This document shows positions 9,837 to 19,229 of a stretch of DNA of 64,000 bases, piece after piece. Numbering within the stretch: the first letter of the stretch is position 1; the number at the start of each line of letters is the position of its first letter. A program made the translations under genes and the position numbers. Below the pieces are notes generated by a model. The model was not told the origin of the DNA and did no database searches. It saw nothing but the letters and a program-made list of their open reading frames with translations. Origin of the DNA: Leeuwenhoekiella polynyae (lineage in GTDB: Bacteria > Bacteroidota > Bacteroidia > Flavobacteriales > Flavobacteriaceae); NCBI RefSeq assembly GCF_004104075.1, contig NZ_QOVK01000001.1:1-64000 (forward strand), given 5' to 3'.

Positions 9837-10835
9837 ATGCGTATTAAGTTAGACAAATTTGTAGTCTCAATTATCATAATAATTATAATTGCCTATTTTT
9901 TTCCGCAATGGGGTTTAGAGTCGAGTCCGGTTCCTCTTGATCTAATAGGAACCTTAGGTATTTCTCTGATTTTCTTTTTTTATGGATTGAAGTTGAGTCC
10001 GCAGAAATTAAAGGCGGGTTTGAGTAATTACAAATTACACATTCTGGTACAAGCGTCTACTTTTTTACTATTCCCAGTTTTGGTTTTGTTGTTTAGACCC
10101 TTAATTCAAAATGAGGAACAGGAGATCATTTGGCTGGCATTCTTTTTTCTGGCTGCTTTGCCTTCAACAGTGAGTTCTTCTGTGGTGATGGTTTCTATAG
10201 CAAAAGGTAATATTCCGGCAGCGATTTTTAATGCGAGTATTTCAGGTATTATAGGGATTGCGATTACGCCTTTGTGGATGGGACTTTTTGTGACTGAAAT
10301 CGCAAGTGATTTTGATTTCAGCACGATCTATTCAAAATTACTTCTTCAGATTTTGCTTCCCGTAATTGTGGGAGTGCTCCTGCAAAAATATTGGGGCGAT
10401 TTTATTAGAAAGCACACCAGTAAACTCACGCTTTTTGATAAGAGTATTATTCTGTTGATCATTTATAAAAGCTTTGCAGAATCGTTTGCTGATCATTTAT
10501 TCACAAGTGTTTCAATCTTTGATTTAATCCTTCTATTTGGTGGTGTTATAGGTGTATTTGTTGTTGTCTTTTTAATTACTGGATTGATCGCAAAACTTCT
10601 AGGATTTAATATGGAAGACCGTATCACCGCTCAGTTTTGCGGTACTAAAAAATCGCTGGTTCACGGAACCGTTTTTTCTAAAATTCTCTTCGGTAATATG
10701 GCCGGTTTAGGACTTATATTACTGCCTTTAATGCTTTTTCACGCTTCACAAATTATGATTATAAGCGCTATAGCTTCGCGTTTTGCCAGAAAAGTGGATG
10801 TCGAAAAAGCAAACGAACTTGCCCCTGAAGCGTAA
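9837..10835 (+). CDS. SBF-like bile acid:sodium symporter family permease
   Basis: A 332-aa polytopic inner-membrane protein with about nine to ten hydrophobic segments, of the YfeH/SBF-like type (PF13593), recognised by the N-terminal DKFVVSIIIII ... FPQWG, GISLIFFFYGLKLSP and the C-terminal GTKKSLVHGTVFSKILF. Members transport organic anions or affect calcium; the substrate is unknown here. I chose the ATG at 9837 because the TTG at 9792 lies inside a perfect -7 box (TAAATTTG, 9787-9794), upstream of the expected transcript start. It converges with the next gene, with only 3 bp between stops. No sign that it belongs to the SusCD locus other than position. Confidence 0.85.
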   Translation: MRIKLDKFVVSIIIIIIIAYFFPQWGLESSPVPLDLIGTLGISLIFFFYGLKLSPQKLKAGLSNYKLHILVQASTFLLFPVLVLLFRPLIQNEEQEIIWLAFFFLAALPSTVSSSVVMVSIAKGNIPAAIFNASISGIIGIAITPLWMGLFVTEIASDFDFSTIYSKLLLQILLPVIVGVLLQKYWGDFIRKHTSKLTLFDKSIILLIIYKSFAESFADHLFTSVSIFDLILLFGGVIGVFVVVFLITGLIAKLLGFNMEDRITAQFCGTKKSLVHGTVFSKILFGNMAGLGLILLPLMLFHASQIMIISAIASRFARKVDVEKANELAPEA

Positions 10836-10838
10836 TGC

Positions 10839-12263
10839 TTAAAGCCAGGCTTCAAAAATGTTTTGAGTAGCGGTGTCGTTCTGTGTAAGCGGCAATTTAG
10901 TTAATTGCTTTTGAGTAGCTAGATATCTGCGTATAATGCGATCTGCATAAGCTGAACTTTTCTGTGGAATTAAAAAGTTTGTAAAATCTTCCGGTTGATT
11001 GAATTCTTCGGTCTCATCAATAAAACCATACCCGGCAAAACGACCTTGTTTCAGGTAAATAAAAGACTTTTCCTGAGTATTTCTTCCTTTTTCAACGAGC
11101 AGACACGATTGCTCATAGGTATGAATATAATCTAGAGCTTTACTCACACGACCATTATATGTTTCCGCCTTCAAATCACCACGACAGGCACCGCTACACG
11201 TATGTATTTTGTAATGATTACATTCAGAAACACCTTGCTGTAAAGCACAATATTTAGGACACAGATCAAACTCCTCACATAGCTGTTCTAAAAACTGAAT
11301 GGCTTCTTCTCGTGTATAAAACTGCATCCAACTTACCGGAGCGATCTTATTTTTGTGCAGTGCAAATTGCTCAATACCTTGTTTGTTATGGTAGGAGGTA
11401 AGCTTATAGGGCTTTGTTGGGTTTTTCTGAGCTTTATTGTATTTCGGGTAATATTTAAGAATTAGTTCTGCTTCTCGCAGCAAGGCCAGCAATTCGCTGC
11501 CGGTGAGTTCATAATCTATACTGTGTGTGTTTTGCAGTAACTCATACTTGCGATTGCTTTTTTCTCTGAAATGAGAAAGCACCCTTTTTTGAATGTCTAT
11601 AGCCTTACCAATGTATAAAGGCTTCCCGGTTTTGTCTCTAAAAAAATACACACCGGGTTTATGTGGTAATTCTTCAAAATCTGAAGCCTTAAAGTTTGGT
11701 GGAAAATAAGACTCTTTAGACTTTCTGTTTAAAAACTCATTGATTACTTCATACTCAGGATCCAGATCCAGACAGCGCTGAAACAAGATCACAGTTGCTT
11801 CAGTGTCGCCCTCGGCACGGTGACGATCGTAATGCGGTATGTTTATAGAGGTACATAAATTACCCAGACTGTATGAGAACAAACCGGGAATAAGTTTTTT
11901 TGCAAGACGTACGGTACATAGGCGCTTTCGGTTAAAATCGACGCCTGCTTCTCTAAATTCTGCGCGTACCACGTTGTAATCAAATCCCACATTATGAGCG
12001 ACAAAAATGCAGTCAGTAGTCAGTGTGTTGATGCGGTCTGCCAGTTCATTAAAATACGGAGCGTCTTCAACCATTCGGTCGTTGATACCTGTTAGTTTTT
12101 CAATATAAAGCGGAATATCTCTTCCGGGATTGACTAAAGACGTGAACCGGTCAATTTCTTTCCCGTTCTGTAAAATTATGATGCAGATTTCGGTAATCTT
12201 GTTTCCTTTGATACCGCCACCTGTTGTCTCTACATCAATGATCGCAAACTTGGCATCTTCCAT
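10839..12263 (-). CDS. DEDDh exonuclease fused to GIY-YIG nuclease (UvrC N-terminal-like)
   Basis: A 474-aa two-domain nuclease. Residues 5-165 form a DnaQ-like DEDDh exonuclease: FAIIDVETTG (Exo I), VAHNVGFDYNVVRAEF (Exo II) and HRAEGDTEAT (Exo III). Residues about 205-285 are a GIY-YIG domain (KPGVYFFRDKTGKPLYIGKA, then KRVLSHF). After it comes a cysteine-rich stretch (about 345-375) with CPKYC and CSGACRG resembling the UvrC/Cho region. Such fusions are known in Bacteroidota and Actinobacteria and are annotated as polymerase III epsilon-like proteins, but more likely act in DNA repair as Cho-like incision plus resection enzymes. The exonuclease and GIY-YIG motifs look intact. It stands alone, converging with the permease gene. 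Confidence 0.9.
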   Translation of the reverse strand: MEDAKFAIIDVETTGGGIKGNKITEICIIILQNGKEIDRFTSLVNPGRDIPLYIEKLTGINDRMVEDAPYFNELADRINTLTTDCIFVAHNVGFDYNVVRAEFREAGVDFNRKRLCTVRLAKKLIPGLFSYSLGNLCTSINIPHYDRHRAEGDTEATVILFQRCLDLDPEYEVINEFLNRKSKESYFPPNFKASDFEELPHKPGVYFFRDKTGKPLYIGKAIDIQKRVLSHFREKSNRKYELLQNTHSIDYELTGSELLALLREAELILKYYPKYNKAQKNPTKPYKLTSYHNKQGIEQFALHKNKIAPVSWMQFYTREEAIQFLEQLCEEFDLCPKYCALQQGVSECNHYKIHTCSGACRGDLKAETYNGRVSKALDYIHTYEQSCLLVEKGRNTQEKSFIYLKQGRFAGYGFIDETEEFNQPEDFTNFLIPQKSSAYADRIIRRYLATQKQLTKLPLTQNDTATQNIFEAWL

Positions 12264-12411
12264 AACTACAAAGTACGCAATTCTCTTTTTCTTTTAAAAG
12301 GAAAAAATCCGTATTAACGGAAAAATTCCGCAAGAAAAGTTAATGGGCTTTTCCTATAATTAAAATACTAATGCTTTTGGGTTTGCCTCAAGATGATTTT
12401 AGTATCAATAA

Positions 12412-12441
12412 AAAACCCGCTCTCTTTAGAGAACGGGTTTT
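12412..12441. terminator. Terminator downstream of the barrel protein
   Basis: Arms AAAACCCGCTCTC and GAGAACGGGTTTT with one mismatch and a four-base loop, 24 bp after the stop of the leftward gene at 12465 and ending in a run of A on the minus-strand exit side. Confidence 0.85.
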
Positions 12442-12464
12442 AAAGACTGGTTAATTCGTATTCT

Positions 12465-15400
12465 TTAGAATTTAAATCCTAATGTAAACAGTACACGATT
12501 ACTTTCTTTACTTGTATAATAGCCTACATTGGCAGTAATGGCTTTAAACCCATTTATAAAGACAGAACCTCCGTAACTGTTGTGCCATTGTTCAGAATTG
12601 TCATTTTCTACCCAAACCCGACCGTAATCAAAACCGGCTGAAACTCCCAGTCTCAAGGGAATGAAATTGGTTTTTAACTGTGCTATACCTACACGTAGAT
12701 CGGTACTTTGATAAAAAGCAGTTTGTCCATTAAAACGTTCATTTCTATATCCGCGTAGACTGGTATTTCCACCTAAAGTCGCAGCGTGGTAAAATTCATA
12801 TTCACCTCCAAAGTTCATAGAAGCACCAATTTTAGTTGCCAGTACGGCCATCCCGCTGGGATGTAAGGGGTAGTCAATAGAAAGTGTAGGTTTTAAATAG
12901 GTAAATTCGTTATTATATTCATCGATATTGGCTTTGTAACCTGCAACCAGATCAAATTGAAAGCCTCTACGTATAAAGGCGATCTCTCCACTTTTGTTTT
13001 TATATTGAAAAGCGGCCTCTGCACCGGCATAGTATTGCGTATTGAATACATCATCACCAGCATCAATTATATCAGTATCACCGGTAACACCATTACCAGA
13101 ATATTCTACATTATAAGATGCTACAGTTGGGCCAAAACGCAACTGTACCCGGTCTTTTCTGAAAATTAAAGACGGAGTGACGCTCCATTCGCTGATGCGA
13201 ACTCGGTTAAAGTCTATATCAACTTGATCTCGGTCATAGTCGGTATCGTTGCCTGTTCCAAAATAATTGATGGCAAAATTAGGAGTGGTATAGCGCGCGT
13301 CTAAACCAAAGTTCCAGTTGTAAAATGCGTGTGCAAATTCGCCCGAGTATTCTAACTCAATACCGTGGGTCGCCGTATAATATTTAGCAGTTAGCGTTTG
13401 CTGGGTAGCAAACGGATTGTTTGCCAAACCATATGTAGTATACGTCCCGCTTAAACCGGCGGAAAAACCAGTATCCTGATTGTAACCAATTGCCGGGGTA
13501 GTCGCGAATGCATCTAATTTTCTAGAAGCATCATTATAGGTGTTGATATCATAACTGTCTACCAGCCACTTGCGCGTGCCTGGGTTGACAAAAGTATTTT
13601 TCTTGCTTTTGTAATCATATACTTTAGCTGCCCGTGTATTTTCAAAATCGTACACATCGTTATTCTCACCACCTAATATTTTAATCGGGATATAATGATC
13701 GCCATTACCCACAATTTTAAAAGTATCATCATCGTCTAAACCGTAGATCCAAATCTCTTTTGTGAGTTCTTTATCATAGGTGCGCTCAAAAGTTTCCTCT
13801 TCTTCGGTAGTTAGTTTGATGGTCGTCTTCCCATCAGCCTGACGGGTGATCACAAAGTCATCTTTATCTTCTGTACCCAGAATGATCTGATGATTCATTA
13901 GGTATTCGTAGTAACGACGTGCAATAGACATTAGGTTATCGCGACGTGCTTTTAAATTCTTTTTGATGTTTAACGTACTCTCATCCTGTGCCGCTTCCGG
14001 TAAGGTATTAAAAGCAGTTTCGATGGTTTCGTCCGTTAGGTTTTCCTGAATAAATTGGACTTCGTTTTCCCAGTCTTCCCAGGTTAAATTCTTTATGAAT
14101 GCCTGATCTAAAGGATAGGCGTAACGGCTCATCCACTTCACGCTGTTTACATCATCATCGTATTTTTCCATAGATCGAAAATCGATCATTGCAACTTTAA
14201 GCAAACCTAAAATGAGTCCGTCGTATTTTGGAAACGCCTGATCACGGTCTCTGCGAATGGTTTTATAGGTAGTTGTACCGTCTTCTTGCTCATAAGCAGA
14301 CCAGCGCCACTGATCATAATGGCGGTCATAATCCCCCACAGCAAAATCCATTAAGCGTACCTTTAAAAAGTTGGCTTCATCTACCTGATGCTTTTTAGAA
14401 TCTCGTATTTCGGCAAGAAGATCTTTGGTACTGATGATGTCATCTGCATCACCAAAACGCTCAAAAGACTTATTCTCATCCCCGGCATGTGCTTCTAGCA
14501 TATAAAGCTTGTCGCCATAATCTTCATTATAAATACCCAGTTGCTTTTGCTTGGGTAAGTAATAGATTTTAGGTTGTGCATTGTAAATGTTCAAACTGTC
14601 AAAAATAGTGTTCAATGCAAAGGGTGCATAAGGTTGCGCTGTAGTGTAAAAATCCTGTACAATTTCTTCAGCGACCGTGTTTTGCATAAAGTCACGCACA
14701 TAGTGATCGGTTATTTTAGACTGAATAAAGCGCACCGCACTCTTACGCAACTCACGGGCGGTATACTCGTGTTCTGAATCGTCAATAAGACGTAACGAAC
14801 GCGACTGGTTACCACCACCTTCTGAAATTGCATGTACATTTCCCGGAAGGGTGGAGAGGTCTAAGACCGGAGCTTCAATCTCTTTACTGTAAATGTCCCG
14901 GTAGTGATTTCCCCAGAAGAATTTGTATAAGCCACTTTTGTCAGTTTCTTCTTTGGTATAGATCGAAGCTTTTTTTGTACTGCTCATCCCGCTGATATCC
15001 GGGTAGTTTATGTCATCTTTTTTAGGTTGTTGCCGTCTGATCTCTTTCTCAAAAAGTTTTTCAGGAGCTCCTGATCCTGTTCCGAAAAATTCAACTTTAG
15101 AACTACGGTCTTTATAAACCGTAAGTCTTGCAAAACCATTTGCTTTAGAAGCAAACTGTCCGTCTTTAGCTTGAAGCACCTTGTCTAATTTTGTTGAAGC
15201 TGCACCACTTATAATTTGTGGAATCCCGTCATCAAACACATATTGCAGGTTTTTATCACTTGCAGAAACAAAAATCACATCAGGAAACTGGCTTGCCAGG
15301 GTTTCTAAGGTACCCGCAAACTTCTGACGCTGGGTACTGTAATAATCTTCGGCAGTAAGCCCCCCTATATTTTCTATAAAGTTTTGTTTAGAAAGCGTGA

Positions 15401-16061
15401 GTATCGAGTGGTGAACCGCAACGATTACCGTTTTATTTTGTTCATCTTTTAAATCGTCTTTAAACTTCGCGATAAAATCATCACGAGTTTTGATGTCGCA
15501 TTTATTATTGAGGTATAAATGATCATCCCAGTCTTCTAGAAACCATTGTGAATCTATCATCAAGAGTTCAACATTATCCATATCCAGGTTTTCAATCTCC
15601 CGTGGACAACCATCATTTGGCCAGAATTCAACCTTGCTGTTGTCTTGTATAAAAGACTCTAGATCATCCAGGTTTTCGTGACCATTTTTGTTCCACTCAT
15701 TATGACCCGGCATAAAAATGACGTTCCCGTTAAAGTCGGCCAGAGGTTGCATAATACTTTTTTGAAGTAATTGTTCAACATCTTTCCGTTCTTTCTTTTT
15801 GGGTGGGTAACCGTCTTTTGTGATGTTTCCTAAAGCTACAAAAGTCGCGTTGTCATCATCCTGAGAAAGGTCGCTGATTGCTTTAAGAACTTCCTGAGTA
15901 GGATTACTGGTTTTTAACTCCGTATTTCCTGTAAAATAAAAAACCTGTTCTACCTCTTTGTCCTGTGCAAAGCTGATTTGGCTCAGCATAACCAATAAAA
16001 AAGTAAAAAGATATAATCTACCGGAAAGCGTGTTGAATGGGGCTGTGTATTTATGAGTCAT
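12465..16061 (-). CDS. Outer-membrane barrel protein with degenerate metallophosphoesterase domain
   Basis: A 1198-aa exported protein. After the signal peptide (about residues 1-33) residues about 38-330 align in order with calcineurin-like phosphoesterase blocks, but the metal ligands are replaced: FTGNTE where GDxG is expected, LGNITKDG for GDNxxxxG, PGHNEWN for PGNHDW, and SASDKNLQ for SGHxHNLQ. Only VAVHHS is kept. A middle region (about 380-850) resembles the domain usual in these hybrids (DFAVGDYDRHYDQWRWS), and the C-terminal about 350 residues form a BamA/surface-antigen-like barrel ending in FTLGFKF. Relatives with intact motifs are annotated as metallophosphoesterases; this one may have lost that activity. 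Single-gene unit with its own terminator. Confidence 0.8.
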   Translation of the reverse strand: MTHKYTAPFNTLSGRLYLFTFLLVMLSQISFAQDKEVEQVFYFTGNTELKTSNPTQEVLKAISDLSQDDDNATFVALGNITKDGYPPKKKERKDVEQLLQKSIMQPLADFNGNVIFMPGHNEWNKNGHENLDDLESFIQDNSKVEFWPNDGCPREIENLDMDNVELLMIDSQWFLEDWDDHLYLNNKCDIKTRDDFIAKFKDDLKDEQNKTVIVAVHHSILTLSKQNFIENIGGLTAEDYYSTQRQKFAGTLETLASQFPDVIFVSASDKNLQYVFDDGIPQIISGAASTKLDKVLQAKDGQFASKANGFARLTVYKDRSSKVEFFGTGSGAPEKLFEKEIRRQQPKKDDINYPDISGMSSTKKASIYTKEETDKSGLYKFFWGNHYRDIYSKEIEAPVLDLSTLPGNVHAISEGGGNQSRSLRLIDDSEHEYTARELRKSAVRFIQSKITDHYVRDFMQNTVAEEIVQDFYTTAQPYAPFALNTIFDSLNIYNAQPKIYYLPKQKQLGIYNEDYGDKLYMLEAHAGDENKSFERFGDADDIISTKDLLAEIRDSKKHQVDEANFLKVRLMDFAVGDYDRHYDQWRWSAYEQEDGTTTYKTIRRDRDQAFPKYDGLILGLLKVAMIDFRSMEKYDDDVNSVKWMSRYAYPLDQAFIKNLTWEDWENEVQFIQENLTDETIETAFNTLPEAAQDESTLNIKKNLKARRDNLMSIARRYYEYLMNHQIILGTEDKDDFVITRQADGKTTIKLTTEEEETFERTYDKELTKEIWIYGLDDDDTFKIVGNGDHYIPIKILGGENNDVYDFENTRAAKVYDYKSKKNTFVNPGTRKWLVDSYDINTYNDASRKLDAFATTPAIGYNQDTGFSAGLSGTYTTYGLANNPFATQQTLTAKYYTATHGIELEYSGEFAHAFYNWNFGLDARYTTPNFAINYFGTGNDTDYDRDQVDIDFNRVRISEWSVTPSLIFRKDRVQLRFGPTVASYNVEYSGNGVTGDTDIIDAGDDVFNTQYYAGAEAAFQYKNKSGEIAFIRRGFQFDLVAGYKANIDEYNNEFTYLKPTLSIDYPLHPSGMAVLATKIGASMNFGGEYEFYHAATLGGNTSLRGYRNERFNGQTAFYQSTDLRVGIAQLKTNFIPLRLGVSAGFDYGRVWVENDNSEQWHNSYGGSVFINGFKAITANVGYYTSKESNRVLFTLGFKF

Positions 16062-16358
16062 AAATGGATTGAATGATTAAGAGGTGGAAAATATGCTAAA
16101 TATGTTAATGTTAAATCTTTTTTAACCCTATATAACACTCCTTTAATGAAGTGTTAAGAGTTTTTGAGCAGCGGCAGCACGCGCATGAATAAATAAATAG
16201 CGTCTAATTGAATAGCATGATTCCTGAGTAGTTTTATTAGGTTATAAAAAAGCAGTATTCAATCGATATAGTTTGTATTAAATCTGTAACCTGACTTTAA
16301 TCATATTTCAGGCGTTCTTCCTGATGGAACTTTGCATAGTAATCAAAATCCAAATACT

Positions 16359-16955
16359 ATGAAAAAGTCAATATTATATCCAATTTGCTGGAGTCTGTTT
16401 CTTTTAGCAATCGGTCTTCAAAACGGTTTTGCCCAAAACTATGTCTTAAAAAATGCTGAATCTTCTATACGTGTCGCCGGTACTTCTAATCTTCATGATT
16501 GGGAGTTAGAAGTAAAAGATATGAGCGGTACGTTAGCACTAAGCCAAGAGGATGGAGTCTTAACAGCTCTTAATAAACTAGAGCTTCAAATTGTAGCAGA
16601 AAGTCTTTCAAGCGGAAAAAATGGGATGGATAAAAACACCTATAAGGCTTTAAATACCAAAAAGCACAAGGCGATCACCTACCGCCTAAAATCAGTAGGA
16701 AGTCTGGAACCCGCTCGTGCCAACACCTATTTGCTTAAAACAACCGGAAGTCTTACAATTTCTGGAGTTACCCAAACGGTTTCTATTCCGTTTGAGGTCC
16801 GCTTTTTAGCAGATGAGATTGTGTTGTCTGGGACTTACAAAATGCAGATGAGCACATACAAAATAGAACCTCCTACAGCTTTGTTTGGCACCATAACTAC
16901 AGGTGACGAACTTCATATCACATTTAAAACAACATTTATTAATCAAGCTCTATAA
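16359..16955 (+). CDS. YceI family periplasmic lipid-binding protein
   Basis: A 198-aa secreted protein with signal peptide (cleavage near AFAQ-like GFAQ) and the YceI lipocalin-like beta barrel: SSIRVAGTSNLHDWELEVKD at the start, LNTKKHKAITYRL in the middle, and a C-terminal TAxGxxTTGDELHITFKTTF-type strand. YceI proteins bind isoprenoid-like lipids in the periplasm. I chose the ATG at 16359; the TTG nine codons upstream lies within a -7-like GAACTTTG (16327-16334). It is followed 11 bp later by a porin gene and then by another YceI-like gene. Confidence 0.85.
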   Translation: MKKSILYPICWSLFLLAIGLQNGFAQNYVLKNAESSIRVAGTSNLHDWELEVKDMSGTLALSQEDGVLTALNKLELQIVAESLSSGKNGMDKNTYKALNTKKHKAITYRLKSVGSLEPARANTYLLKTTGSLTISGVTQTVSIPFEVRFLADEIVLSGTYKMQMSTYKIEPPTALFGTITTGDELHITFKTTFINQAL

Positions 16956-16966
16956 TATCAATACTT

Positions 16967-18238
16967 ATGAAAACTAAACTTACCTATTTAACTCTCATCT
17001 CTTTATCTTTTTTTGGGATGACCCTACAGGCACAAAGTCAGCGCGATTTAGACAATTACAGATCACCTGATCAACGCGGAATTTCAACCTTTGAAGCGCC
17101 AAAGGATACACTATCAACTTTTAATGGCGTTCACGTACGTATAGGAGGCGCTTCTACCATACAGTTTCAAGCAATAGATCACGAGAACAGCAGTAATCCA
17201 GACACTCCTGTTTTACAGGAAATAGGTAGCAATTTCAACCTGGCAACCGCAAATCTGGATTTAGATGTGGCTTTGTATGACGGGGTGCGTATGCACTTAA
17301 GAACCTATTTATCTTCACAACACCATAACGAAACCTATGTAAAAGGAGGGTATTTTCAGATAGATAAACTAGAATTTATCCAAAAAGGATTTATGGAGGA
17401 TGTGATGAATCATGTACGTATTAAAATAGGGCATATGGAGAGCAATTATGGAGATGCACATTTTAGACGTACTGATAACGCAATGGCACTGTACAATCCG
17501 TTTGTAGGAAACTATCTGATGGACAGCTTTACTACCGAAGTTGGTGCTGAATTGTATTACTTCGATAACGGCTGGATGGGAATGTTGAGTTTGACTAATG
17601 GTAAATTGAATCAGGCTGTTACTAAACCCGAAACTACAAGCCCGTCCTTTATCGCAAAATTGGGATATGATAAAGCGGTATCAGAAGCGCTACGCGTACG
17701 TTTAACAGGTTCTCTCTATAAAACCAATCAAACAGCCAGCGCTTATTTATACAGCGGTGACCGTTCTGGTTCTCGATATTACAATGTGATGATCGCAGAA
17801 GATGGTAGCGGAGATGGTTTTAGAGCAGGGCGCATCAACCCAGGTCTTAGTAACGAATTGACTTCAATTATGATCAACCCGTTCTTGAAGTATAAAGGAT
17901 TGGAGTTCTTTGGTATTTATGAGCACGCAACCGGTAAGACTGCTGCAGAGACAGACAGTCGCAGTTGGAATCAATATTCAGGAGAATTGATCTACAGATT
18001 TGGATCTAAAGAGAACATCTATTTAGGTGGACGTTACAACTATGTTGATGGAACTCTCGTGGGGGGCAGTGATGTTTCAATAGACCGTTTTCAACTTGCT
18101 GCCGGCTGGTTTATGACCAAAAACATTTTATTGAAGGCAGAGTATGTTGTTCAGAATTATAACGATTATCCTGTTGTAGATCTTCACAATGATGCAAAGT
18201 TTGACGGCTTTATGCTTGAAGCTGCGATAAGTTTCTAA
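16967..18238 (+). CDS. Outer-membrane porin-like barrel protein
   Basis: A 423-aa secreted protein with signal peptide ending TLQAQ. The remainder is a series of amphipathic beta strands ending in a C-terminal AAISF, as in outer-membrane barrels. Features such as IKIGHMESNYGDAHFRRTDN and YLGGRYNYVDG fit porin-like proteins of Bacteroidota related to the OprO/P superfamily. It is only 11 bp after a YceI gene, so they are almost certainly cotranscribed, and a strong hairpin follows. What it transports is not visible. Confidence 0.75.
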   Translation: MKTKLTYLTLISLSFFGMTLQAQSQRDLDNYRSPDQRGISTFEAPKDTLSTFNGVHVRIGGASTIQFQAIDHENSSNPDTPVLQEIGSNFNLATANLDLDVALYDGVRMHLRTYLSSQHHNETYVKGGYFQIDKLEFIQKGFMEDVMNHVRIKIGHMESNYGDAHFRRTDNAMALYNPFVGNYLMDSFTTEVGAELYYFDNGWMGMLSLTNGKLNQAVTKPETTSPSFIAKLGYDKAVSEALRVRLTGSLYKTNQTASAYLYSGDRSGSRYYNVMIAEDGSGDGFRAGRINPGLSNELTSIMINPFLKYKGLEFFGIYEHATGKTAAETDSRSWNQYSGELIYRFGSKENIYLGGRYNYVDGTLVGGSDVSIDRFQLAAGWFMTKNILLKAEYVVQNYNDYPVVDLHNDAKFDGFMLEAAISF

Positions 18239-18250
18239 ACTGTATTAAAT

Positions 18251-18284
18251 AAGATAGCAGCGTGTAACTACACGCTGCTATCTT
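18251..18284. terminator. Terminator/attenuator hairpin after the porin
   Basis: Perfect 15-bp stem (18251-18265 with 18270-18284; arm AAGATAGCAGCGTGT) with loop AACT. It lies between the porin stop and the following YceI-like start (18299), so the third gene is either read through or has a promoter within the hairpin region. Confidence 0.85.
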
Positions 18285-18298
18285 TAAAATCTCTGATT

Positions 18299-18880
18299 AT
18301 GAAAGCCTTTTTAAATTTGTTATTTGTGTTGAGCGGTTTTGTGTTATTGGGTCAGCCCAACTTTGGAGAGGCCACAATTGGTAAGTTGCAAAACAGTACG
18401 CTGCGTGTTTCAGGTGAAACCAATGTAACCGGTTTTAGCTGTGTTTTTGATCCCACTTATTTTGAGCCTCAAAAAAAGATAGCGTATTGCGATCAGGGCG
18501 ACCTTATACTTTTACGCAATGCCACACTAAAACTGAATTTAGACGGATTCAATTGTGGCGGAAAAGCGATAAATAAAGATTTTAGAGCGATGCTTGAGGC
18601 AGAAGACTATCCTGAAATTATACTCAACTTTAAACAGTTCAATCGGGTAGAACGCGGGTATGAAGCTTTAGTAAATATAGCACTCGCCGGTCAACAGCAT
18701 ACCTATACCATACCTGTAGAAATCGTACAGGGAGATCTCAAACATTTAAAAGGAATTCTTAAGTTAACGCTTAGCGATTATGATTTGGAGCTTCCCAAAA
18801 AGTTATTCGGGTTGCTTAAACTAAAAGAGGTTATTGCTATTGAATTTGATATCGCAGGAAATCTTAACACAGCATTTTAA
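18299..18880 (+). CDS. YceI-like secreted protein
   Basis: A 193-aa protein with signal peptide (about 1-19). It has the YceI-like pattern LRVSGETNVTGFSCVF, then FRAMLEAEDYPEIILNF, and the last strands IAIEFDIAG, but is more divergent than the paralogue at 16359. Two cysteines (in FSCVF and IAYC) plus one in FNCGG may pair. It starts 60 bp after the porin, behind a strong hairpin. Together with the upstream YceI and porin it forms a two-YceI/one-porin module whose joint role is not known to me. Confidence 0.7.
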   Translation: MKAFLNLLFVLSGFVLLGQPNFGEATIGKLQNSTLRVSGETNVTGFSCVFDPTYFEPQKKIAYCDQGDLILLRNATLKLNLDGFNCGGKAINKDFRAMLEAEDYPEIILNFKQFNRVERGYEALVNIALAGQQHTYTIPVEIVQGDLKHLKGILKLTLSDYDLELPKKLFGLLKLKEVIAIEFDIAGNLNTAF

Positions 18881-18912
18881 AAGTAATTGTAGGTTTTTTA
18901 GTTTAAACCCTT

Positions 18913-18944
18913 GAAGCCGCAACTGTATAATCAGTTGCGGCTTC
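18913..18944. terminator. Terminator after the second YceI-like gene
   Basis: Perfect 13-bp stem GAAGCCGCAACTG / CAGTTGCGGCTTC with a 6-nt loop, 33 bp after the stop at 18880, with only a short T-rich tail. Confidence 0.85.
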
Positions 18945-19138
18945 TCCATTTAATTTAGCGTAATAATCACATTATAACTTAATTGGATAATCAAGATTCA
19001 AATACTTAAAAATTTATATACTTCTAAGTATTTGCCAATAATTAGCTCTTCAAACAAAATTTTAAAAACCAGACCTCACACCGGTTTTTAGTATTTGATC
19101 AAGAGACAGACACTAAAATTTAATCTTTACTCAATAAT

Positions 19139-19206
19139 CGAGATTTAAATGCTCTGAGATTTTTCTCGTTTTAAAAATGTATTTTTCCGTTTAATGCTTT
19201 GTCGAC
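19139..19206. repeat. Dispersed repeat family CGAGA-N20-TCTCG, copy 1
   Basis: CGAGATTTAAATGCTCTGAG...TCTCG followed by TAAAAATGTAT and GTTTAATGCTTTGT. Matches copies at 22845, 29701 and 52777, all keeping a 20-base spacing between the complementary GAGA and TCTC arms. Confidence 0.75.
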
Positions 19207-19229
19207 AGACAGGCTTGCCCCGAATTAGT

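Larger units (their letters stand above)
18881..19229. other. Intergenic region with terminator and dispersed repeat
   Basis: Contains the hairpin at 18913-18944 and one copy of the CGAGA-N20-TCTCG repeat family (19139-19206). No gene-like frame seen. Confidence 0.7.
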
